From: Flavobacterium psychrophilum
GTDB lineage: Bacteria > Bacteroidota > Bacteroidia > Flavobacteriales > Flavobacteriaceae
Direction of reading: 5' to 3'
Assembly (NCBI GenBank): GCA_943325515.2
Contig: CALPPS020000009.1
Coordinates: 1-48,238 of the forward strand
Length of the DNA: 48,238 nucleotides
The notes beneath the pieces are model-generated. The model saw only the letters and a list, made by a program, of their open reading frames with translations. It ran no database searches and was not told where the DNA came from. Position numbers and translations under genes: made by a program. Below, piece after piece: positions 42,144 to 48,238 of this stretch; position 1 is the stretch's first letter; the number at the start of each line of letters is the position of its first letter.

Positions 42144-44174
42144 ATGAAAATTCTCCAATTTCCATTAACAAAAATTTCTATAGTCTTTATTTTTGGGCTG
42201 TTGTTTTTTCAATACTATATACCTTCTCCAATTATAGTGTTTGGAAGTTTATTGGTTTGCATAATTTCAGTACTACTATTTCATTTTATTCATAAAAGGA
42301 GAAGAATCATCAAACCTCTTTTTGGTGTTTTTATATTGCTTACTTCTTTTCTTGTTGGTATTTCGACTGCTATTTTTCATAAAGAAACATTCAATAAACT
42401 TCATTACACCAATCAAATTGGAGATTATGAAACACCACATCTTTTAGAAGTAACGGTCAATGAAAAAATAAAAAAAACTCAAAAAAATATACGATTTATA
42501 GCTTCCTTACAGAAATTAGACAATAAAAAAAGTTTTGGGAAAATTATTCTTAACATTCGCAAACCAAATAAAATAGATACTTTGAAAATTGGAACAAGAC
42601 TTAAAGTCATTGGAGCCATTTATAAAAACAAAGGCGCTTTTAACCCAAATCAATTTGATTATGGAAAATATCTCGAAAAGCAAGAAATATATGCTCAAGT
42701 CTATACAGATAAAGAACAAATAAAAGTTATTGGGAACGAAACTTCAGTTTGGTCAATGTTTTCAAATTTCAGATCTAAAATCATTAATAATCTGGAACTT
42801 TCTAATTTCAAAAATGACGAATTAAATATTCTCATTGCTTTATTGCTCGGACAACAACAAGATATATCACCTGAAATTTTAAAAGACTATCAATATGCTG
42901 GTGCCGTTCATGTATTATCCGTTTCAGGACTACATGTAGGTTTTATTTTGATGTTCATTACTTTTATTTTGAAGCCATTATCTAATTCGAAAAGAAATTC
43001 TTTTTTAAAATTAATTATCATTTTAGCCTCTTTATGGACATTTGGAATATTGGCTGGATTATCGGCCTCAGTGGTCCGTTCGGTGGTGATGTTTTCCTTT
43101 GTTGCCATTGGAAATAATATCAGAAGAACAGTAAATATATTTCATACACTATTAGTTTCTATGCTATTAATTTTGCTTTGGAAACCATCATTTTTATTTG
43201 ATATTGGTTTTCAGCTAAGCTATTTGGCTTTGTTTTTTATTCTATGGTTTCAACCATTACTTGCTTCAATTTGGCAACCAAACAATAAAATCATCAAGTA
43301 CATTTGGGACATCATTACTGTATCTACAGCAGCACAAATTGGTGCTATGCCTTTGAGTATTTATTATTTTCATCAATTTCCAGGATTATTTTTTGTTACA
43401 AATATTATTGTGCTGCCTCTACTAGGTATTATAATGGTTTTTGGATTGCTCGCTATAATTATTGCTTGTTTTACAAAAATTCCTTTTTTAGTGGCTAAAC
43501 CTTTGGAATACTTAATCGGATTTCTAAATTATATCATTCATTGGGTTGCCAATATAGAAACATTTATAATCAAAAATATTTCGTTTAATGAAGAAATGCT
43601 TTTGGTGTCCTACTTAGTGATTATATTCATTATTCTTTGGTTTAAGAGACCCAATATTAAAATAATAACATTTGCATTAGTAAGTATTCTTATGCTTCAA
43701 AGTATATTTATTTTCACCAAGTACACCACTAAGAATTCTAGTGAATTCATAATCTTCAATGCCAAAAAATGCAGCATTATTTCTGAAAGAAAAAATGATT
43801 TGGTTACCATTTATAGTAACGATAGCATATTAGAAACTGTTGATACAAATTTGGCAATTCAATCCTATTTGGTGGGTAATTTTTGCAAAATAAAAGAAAA
43901 AAGAAATGTTGAAAATCTACTTTATTTTAAAAATAAAAAGATACTTATAATAGACAGTTCAAATGTTTATCTTGATGATAAAAAGCCTGATATTATAATT
44001 ATAACCAACTCACCAAAACTAAATCTGGAACGACTTTTTAGTAAATGGAAACCAGAGCAAGTTATAGTTGATGGATCGAATTATAAAACTTATATCAAAA
44101 TTTGGGAAGCTACTTGTAAAAAAGAAAAAATCCCTTTTCATAATACTAATGAAAAGGGATTCTATAAAATTTAA
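42144..44174 (+). CDS. comEC: ComEC/Rec2-family DNA-uptake channel
   Basis: A 676-residue polytopic membrane protein. Three N-terminal helices (about 5-75), an OB-fold DUF4131 segment (about 90-200), and the Competence domain (about 225-500) with VLSVSGLHVGFI and a helix-rich channel follow. It would carry single-stranded DNA across the inner membrane. The C-terminal part (about 530-676) keeps the order of the ComEC metallo-beta-lactamase domain but not its HxHxDH metal site; the expected position reads IIITNSPKLNL. The last 15 codons also form the hairpin that ends the opposing thioredoxin gene. Confidence 0.93.
   Translation: MKILQFPLTKISIVFIFGLLFFQYYIPSPIIVFGSLLVCIISVLLFHFIHKRRRIIKPLFGVFILLTSFLVGISTAIFHKETFNKLHYTNQIGDYETPHLLEVTVNEKIKKTQKNIRFIASLQKLDNKKSFGKIILNIRKPNKIDTLKIGTRLKVIGAIYKNKGAFNPNQFDYGKYLEKQEIYAQVYTDKEQIKVIGNETSVWSMFSNFRSKIINNLELSNFKNDELNILIALLLGQQQDISPEILKDYQYAGAVHVLSVSGLHVGFILMFITFILKPLSNSKRNSFLKLIIILASLWTFGILAGLSASVVRSVVMFSFVAIGNNIRRTVNIFHTLLVSMLLILLWKPSFLFDIGFQLSYLALFFILWFQPLLASIWQPNNKIIKYIWDIITVSTAAQIGAMPLSIYYFHQFPGLFFVTNIIVLPLLGIIMVFGLLAIIIACFTKIPFLVAKPLEYLIGFLNYIIHWVANIETFIIKNISFNEEMLLVSYLVIIFIILWFKRPNIKIITFALVSILMLQSIFIFTKYTTKNSSEFIIFNAKKCSIISERKNDLVTIYSNDSILETVDTNLAIQSYLVGNFCKIKEKRNVENLLYFKNKKILIIDSSNVYLDDKKPDIIIITNSPKLNLERLFSKWKPEQVIVDGSNYKTYIKIWEATCKKEKIPFHNTNEKGFYKI
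44121..44161 (-). terminator. Terminator of the thioredoxin gene, inside comEC
   Basis: A perfect 13-bp stem AATCCCTTTTCAT (44129-44141) with 44149-44161. Read on the minus strand, it is followed by TTTTTTCTTT. On the plus strand no T-run follows, so it acts for the minus-strand gene although it lies within the comEC coding end. Confidence 0.8.
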
Positions 44175-44183
44175 AGGGATAAA

Positions 44184-44651
44184 TTAAGATTTTTTATTAC
44201 CTAAAATTTGATCTGCACTAGCTAACCAAGCACTTGGTCCACCAGCAACATATCCTGTACTTCCTAATTTTTCAAGGTTTATTTTACCCTCTTTTTTAGT
44301 GGCGTTAACAAACCAAACCGTTGGATATCCTTGCACAGCAAAAGTTTGTTGCAATTCCATATTTTGTTTTTGAATTTCTGCTGGTTGCGGAGTTCTTCTT
44401 GGATAATCAAGTTCTACCAAAACCACATTATCTTTTGCCCATTTTTCAAACTCTGGAGTTTTAAATACTTCTTTTTGCAAACGCATACACCATCCGCACC
44501 AATCACTTCCTGTGAAAAATAACAATAATGGTTTTTTAGTTTTTTTTGAAAATTCAATGGCTTTATTCAAATCTGTTTGCCATGTTAATTCTTGTGCTTG
44601 TATCGTTAAACTTCCCAAAACTAGGAATAACGTTAGTGCTAATTTTTTCAT
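44184..44651 (-). CDS. Secreted thioredoxin-family protein
   Basis: A 155-residue exported thioredoxin-like protein. Signal peptide MKKLALTLFLVLGSLTIQAQ; active site WCGWC with Cys52 and Cys55; the cis-Pro in GYPTVWFV. The WCGWC site and the DLNKAIEFSKKTKKPLLLFF start, core KPLLLFF, match the DUF255/thioredoxin_7 type found in Bacteroidota periplasms. The substrate is unknown. It lies downstream of two peptide transporters but has its own -7 element. Confidence 0.93.
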   Translation of the reverse strand: MKKLALTLFLVLGSLTIQAQELTWQTDLNKAIEFSKKTKKPLLLFFTGSDWCGWCMRLQKEVFKTPEFEKWAKDNVVLVELDYPRRTPQPAEIQKQNMELQQTFAVQGYPTVWFVNATKKEGKINLEKLGSTGYVAGGPSAWLASADQILGNKKS

Positions 44652-44669
44652 GATTACTTTATTTTTTTA

Positions 44670-44677
44670 CAAATATA
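44670..44677 (-). promoter_or_regulatory. Candidate -7 element of the thioredoxin gene
   Basis: TATATTTG on the minus strand is an exact match, about 19 nt before the ATG. Upstream TTTG is present but at a short spacing. Confidence 0.4.
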
Positions 44678-44704
44678 TACAAAAACAATACCAAATACTG
44701 TCAG

Positions 44705-46216
44705 CTATCTTACTTCTTGCATCAATTTTTTTACAAAAGGTGAAATTAGTAGTAAAAGTATTCCAGCTAGTAATGCATAGATAGCCAATTGCTTATAACC
44801 ATCAGCATAGACAATTAATTTTTCAAGATTGGAAGAGTTTTCAGAAGCTTCAGCAATATTGGCTCCAAGCAATCCAGCAAAATATTGACCATATGCACTC
44901 GCCAAAAACCACATTCCCATGATAACCGCTTGAGTTTTTTGTGGCGATAATTTGGTCATAGCACTCATTCCAATTGGTGATAAACAAAGTTCTCCAAAAG
45001 TGATGACAAACCAGCCAAAAGTAAATAAATTTAAGGATGTTTTCCCATCAGCTCCTGCAAAAAATTTGGTATAATAAAAAATCCAAAAACCTCCTGCAAG
45101 AAATAAAAATCCCAACCCAAATTTCACAACTGTATTAGGTTCTATTTTGCGTTTTGACATCCAAATCCATAAAATCCCTAACAAACCAGCAAAAATAATT
45201 ACGAATAAAGCTCCTGATGAATTGTTTACCCCATTTGGATCAAGTTTTATTCCTAACAAATTGTTTTTTAAATTATTGGCAGCAAATAAACTCAACGAAC
45301 CTCCACTTTGCTCGTAAAATGCCCAAAAGAAAATAGAGAAGAAAATAAAAACTAAAGCTGCCAAAAGTTTTTTGTTTTCTTTAGCTGTGAAACTTCTCAT
45401 TTCATAAAATAAATAAAGTATTGAAAGTGGACCAATAATCATCATAAAATAATCGGTGTAAACGGTATTGGCTACCATTAAAATGATAATTGGGATTAAT
45501 GCTAATGAACCTATGTAGGTCAATACTTCATAAACTTTTCTTTTAGATTTTTCGATATTCAATAGAGGAGACAATCCAATCTCACCCAAACTTTTTTGGG
45601 TTTGTGTAAAGGTTAATATACTAATAAACATAACAATTGCTGCAAAACCAAAGGCATAATTCCAACGAAGGTTTTCAGAAACTAATCCTGACCAAAGATT
45701 ACCATTCGCTACTGCAATACAAACATATCCGCCAAGTAGTGCTCCAAGATTAATTCCGGCGTAGAAGAGAGAAAACCCTGCGTCTCGTCTTACATCACCG
45801 TCTTTATATAATTGGCCAACCATGGATGAAATGTTAGGTTTAAAGAAACCTGTACCAACAATTGAAAACCCAATTCCTGTAAAAAATAATTCTTTTGGAC
45901 TTACGGCCAAAATCACACTCCCTAATATCATCAAAATGCCACCCCAAAAAAGTGACTTTCGTAAACCTAATATTTTATCGGCAAACAAACCACCAATAAA
46001 TGTAAAGGCATACACCCAAGCTTGTGTGGCACCATATTGTAAGTTTGCAGTTGTCTCATCCATTTTAAGTTGGCTTACCATAAAAACGGCCAACATACCG
46101 CGCATTCCATAGAAACTAAAGCGTTCCCACATTTCAGAGAAGAAGAGATACCAAAGTTGCTTTGGATATTTTCCTTTAAAATTTTGAATTTGCTCGAGTG
46201 TTTGGTTTTGTTCCAT
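44705..46216 (-). CDS. Peptide MFS transporter (POT/PTR2 family), copy 2
   Basis: A 503-residue proton-coupled di/tripeptide importer with about 12-14 helices. The POT signature ExxER appears in SEMWERFSFYGMRGML; FYAGINLGALLGG and the later FGELCLSPIGMSAMTKL are also family marks. ATG at 46216 (MEQNQTLEQ) is used; ten codons upstream is a weaker start. It lies downstream of a related transporter, with a terminator between, so it may be separately or partly expressed. Confidence 0.94.
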   Translation of the reverse strand: MEQNQTLEQIQNFKGKYPKQLWYLFFSEMWERFSFYGMRGMLAVFMVSQLKMDETTANLQYGATQAWVYAFTFIGGLFADKILGLRKSLFWGGILMILGSVILAVSPKELFFTGIGFSIVGTGFFKPNISSMVGQLYKDGDVRRDAGFSLFYAGINLGALLGGYVCIAVANGNLWSGLVSENLRWNYAFGFAAIVMFISILTFTQTQKSLGEIGLSPLLNIEKSKRKVYEVLTYIGSLALIPIIILMVANTVYTDYFMMIIGPLSILYLFYEMRSFTAKENKKLLAALVFIFFSIFFWAFYEQSGGSLSLFAANNLKNNLLGIKLDPNGVNNSSGALFVIIFAGLLGILWIWMSKRKIEPNTVVKFGLGFLFLAGGFWIFYYTKFFAGADGKTSLNLFTFGWFVITFGELCLSPIGMSAMTKLSPQKTQAVIMGMWFLASAYGQYFAGLLGANIAEASENSSNLEKLIVYADGYKQLAIYALLAGILLLLISPFVKKLMQEVR

Positions 46217-46228
46217 CTTATTTAAATT

Positions 46229-46259
46229 AAAAAAACCCACAAGCATCGCTTGTAGGTTT
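46229..46259 (-). terminator. Terminator between the two peptide transporters
   Basis: On the minus strand AAACCTACAAGC and GCTTGTGGGTTT form a 12-bp stem (one mismatch) followed by seven T residues. Confidence 0.8.
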
Positions 46260-46290
46260 GAAAGATATAAAAATATTTTCGATTAAGTGA

Positions 46291-47967
46291 TTATCTCACA
46301 CCATGCATCATTTTTTTTAATTTTGGAGTAAGCGCCATTAAAATTATTGCTGCTAATCCTGTCAACACAACAAATACCATGAAGAATTCAAATAAATTGT
46401 GTATTTCAAATCCAGCAAAAACAGGATTATGATCTGAAATTTGATTGTCAGACAATAGTTTTGTTTGCTCAGCAGTAAGACTAATTTTTTTATCTAAAAC
46501 AGCTTGCAAATCAATTCCTAATTCTTTGGCTTTATTAAATTTATCTCCAGTTGCTGGCAAAATTGAACCTAAAGTTCCTGCCAAGGCATAACCAGAAGCA
46601 TTGGATAAAAAGAATACACCATATAACAATGAAGAGAATCGTTTTGGCGATAATTTACCCACCAAAGATAAACCGATTGGAGACAAACACAACTCGGCAC
46701 AAGTTTGAATTAAGTATAAAAGAATTAACCATTTGATGGCTAATAAACCATTATTTCCTATATCTTTTACATTGTGAGCAATAATAAAATAACTTAAAGC
46801 AATTAAAGCAAGACCAACTGCTTGCTTAACTGGAGAAATAGGTTCTCTTCCTTTACTTCTCAAATAATCCCACAACATACTAAATGGAACTGCAAAAGCA
46901 ACAACAAACAATCCGTTAAAGATTTGAACCATCGATGGAGGCATGTTATATCCAAAGAAGTTTCTGTCTGTTTGGTTATCTGCGATAAAGGTTAATGAAG
47001 AACCTGCTTGTTCAAAAGCTGCCCAAAAGAAAATCACAAAAAAGGCAACTATATAAATCACTAAAATTCTATCTTTCTCTACTTTAGTTAAAGATGAGTC
47101 TGATATAATAAGTCCTGCTAAAGTAATACCACTTGAATAAATTACTGTGTAAATCCAGTTTTGGTCCACTACATAATGGAAAATAGCACCTAGCACGAAA
47201 AAAGATATAACAGCGCCTATTAATGCATTTTTAGAAAACACAGCTTTTTGAGACTCTCCTTCTTCGTAATCATCCGATACATTATGTTTTGGTAATCCAC
47301 CTAAAGGTCTTCCTTCTGGAGTAACTACATACTTATTTTTCAAGAAATAGAAAACTGCTGTTCCTATTAACATAGCCATTGATGCTGCCAAAAATCCCCA
47401 CTTGAACGCATGAATATCTCTTACTCCAGCAGTGTCTTTTACGTCTCCAACAATTGGACAAATTAATTGACCTAGGAAAGCTCCAAGATTGATTCCCATG
47501 TAGAAAATAGTAAAAGCTGTGTCTAGTTTACTTTTCTCTTGTTTTGGATATAAGCTTCCCACCATACTTGAAATGTTTGGTTTGAAAAAACCGTTTCCAA
47601 AAATGATAATCCCAAGTGCCGCCCACATCAATGTATTGGCTAAGCTTAAGTTTGTTCCAAAAACGCTAGCACTAAAAAACAACAAGAATTGACCTGTTGC
47701 CATCATTAAACCTCCTAATAAAATACAGTTTCTATTACCAAAGAAACGATCAGAGATAAATCCGCCAAGCATTGGGGTTAGATAACAAAGTCCTAAAAAT
47801 CCTCCATATATCAATGAAGCATCTTCTTCTTTCATCATTAAAGAATTCACTAAAAATAAAGTTAGAATGGCACGCATTCCATAGAAGTTGAACCTTTCCC
47901 ACATTTCGGTTCCGAATAGCACCCAAAGCCCTTTTGGATGTCCTGTTTTTACTGTTGTTTCACTCAT
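46291..47967 (-). CDS. Peptide MFS transporter (POT/PTR2 family), copy 1
   Basis: A 558-residue POT importer. ExxER is in TEMWERFNFYGMRAIL, followed by NISSMVGSLY, FYMGINLGAFLGQ and CAELCLSPIGLSLVGKL. Compared with copy 2 it has a longer loop near residues 215-245 and about 50 more residues before the last helix (LGIDLQAVLDKKISLTAEQ, core), probably a cytoplasmic or periplasmic loop. It follows the S9 peptidase by 28 nt, so cleavage and uptake of peptides are probably coexpressed. Confidence 0.95.
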   Translation of the reverse strand: MSETTVKTGHPKGLWVLFGTEMWERFNFYGMRAILTLFLVNSLMMKEEDASLIYGGFLGLCYLTPMLGGFISDRFFGNRNCILLGGLMMATGQFLLFFSASVFGTNLSLANTLMWAALGIIIFGNGFFKPNISSMVGSLYPKQEKSKLDTAFTIFYMGINLGAFLGQLICPIVGDVKDTAGVRDIHAFKWGFLAASMAMLIGTAVFYFLKNKYVVTPEGRPLGGLPKHNVSDDYEEGESQKAVFSKNALIGAVISFFVLGAIFHYVVDQNWIYTVIYSSGITLAGLIISDSSLTKVEKDRILVIYIVAFFVIFFWAAFEQAGSSLTFIADNQTDRNFFGYNMPPSMVQIFNGLFVVAFAVPFSMLWDYLRSKGREPISPVKQAVGLALIALSYFIIAHNVKDIGNNGLLAIKWLILLYLIQTCAELCLSPIGLSLVGKLSPKRFSSLLYGVFFLSNASGYALAGTLGSILPATGDKFNKAKELGIDLQAVLDKKISLTAEQTKLLSDNQISDHNPVFAGFEIHNLFEFFMVFVVLTGLAAIILMALTPKLKKMMHGVR

Positions 47968-47995
47968 AATATTGGTTTTTGTTTGTTTTGGTTAA

Positions 47996-48238
47996 TTATA
48001 ATTTTTCTTTGATAAAAGTAGTCATTTTGTTATACAATTGAATTCTAGTTTTTCCTCCATAAATTCCGTGATTTTTATCGGGATAAATAGCCCAATCAAA
48101 TTGTTTGTTGGCTTGAACTAACGCTTCAATCATTTGCATACTATTTTGAACATGCACATTATCATCGGCTGTGCCATGAATTAGTAAAAAGTTTCCTTTT
48201 AACTTACTCACATGATTAATTGGTGAATTCTCGTCATA
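47996..48238 (-). CDS. S9 family peptidase (DPP IV-like), C-terminal part
   Basis: The last 80 residues of a prolyl-oligopeptidase-type serine peptidase; the gene continues beyond the right edge. The visible part starts DENSPINHVSKLKGNF and shows LLIHGTADDNVHVQNS with the catalytic Asp and DKNHGIYGG with the catalytic His, spaced as in DPP IV-type enzymes. A GTG at 48211 is internal, not a start. It probably releases dipeptides for the downstream transporters. Confidence 0.93.
   Translation of the reverse strand, partial: YDENSPINHVSKLKGNFLLIHGTADDNVHVQNSMQMIEALVQANKQFDWAIYPDKNHGIYGGKTRIQLYNKMTTFIKEKL

Noticed and set aside
44129..44161. Terminator for comEC
   Set aside because: On the plus strand the stem lies before the stop codon and no T-run follows; the T-run is on the minus strand.

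Overview
The window is AT-rich and densely coded, and it looks like a chromosomal segment of a Flavobacterium-like member of the Bacteroidota. Direct signs are two GLPGLI-family secreted proteins, a PorT-type gliding/type IX secretion protein, a TamL-type Omp85 lipoprotein, a methionine synthase split into two genes, many signal peptides ending in a short AQ motif, almost no Shine-Dalgarno sequences, and repeated matches to the Bacteroidota promoter (TTG, about 20 nt, then TAnnTTTG). No mobile element, phage, CRISPR array, rRNA or tRNA was seen. The species cannot be named from this.

Layout. 1-4302: methionine/SAM block. Split metH reads leftward with a four-helix-bundle (23S intervening-sequence type) gene lodged between its halves, and metK reads rightward. 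The divergent gap carries a clear SAM-I riboswitch for metH and, on the opposite strand, a probable SAM-II riboswitch for metK. 4355-8868: outer-membrane barrel receptor plus two GLPGLI proteins. 8987-10395: unknown secreted protein overlapping a deoxynucleoside kinase. 10463-16851 (all leftward): membrane pyrophosphatase with a Cys-rich tail, a DUF5686-type outer-membrane protein, pyruvate dehydrogenase E1 beta. 17092-18887: etfB-etfA. 19060-21358: bifunctional nuclease, thyA, 2TM protein, folA (dTMP/folate set). 21442-26237: menaquinone methyltransferase, porT, a TrmH-type methyltransferase and tamL. 26289-28275: fba and accD. 28349-29605: MacB-like permease. 29790-31343: purH. 31398-37014: complete rod-shape operon mreB-mreC-mreD-PBP2-rodA. 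37093-39255: tail-specific protease. 39485-44174: surE, lpxB, NlpC/P60 hydrolase, comEC. 44184-48238: secreted thioredoxin, two POT peptide transporters and the end of an S9 peptidase.

Most of the content is core metabolism and envelope biogenesis. The points most worth a second look are the back-to-back SAM-I and SAM-II riboswitches; the repeat-flanked four-helix-bundle gene splitting metH, whose repeats appear to have rewritten the MetH N-terminus; the cysteine-rich extension on the proton/sodium pyrophosphatase; an AccD without zinc-ribbon cysteines; short word-repeat spacers between co-directional operon genes; and several perfect palindromes at promoters. I found no convincing wholly new multi-gene system.
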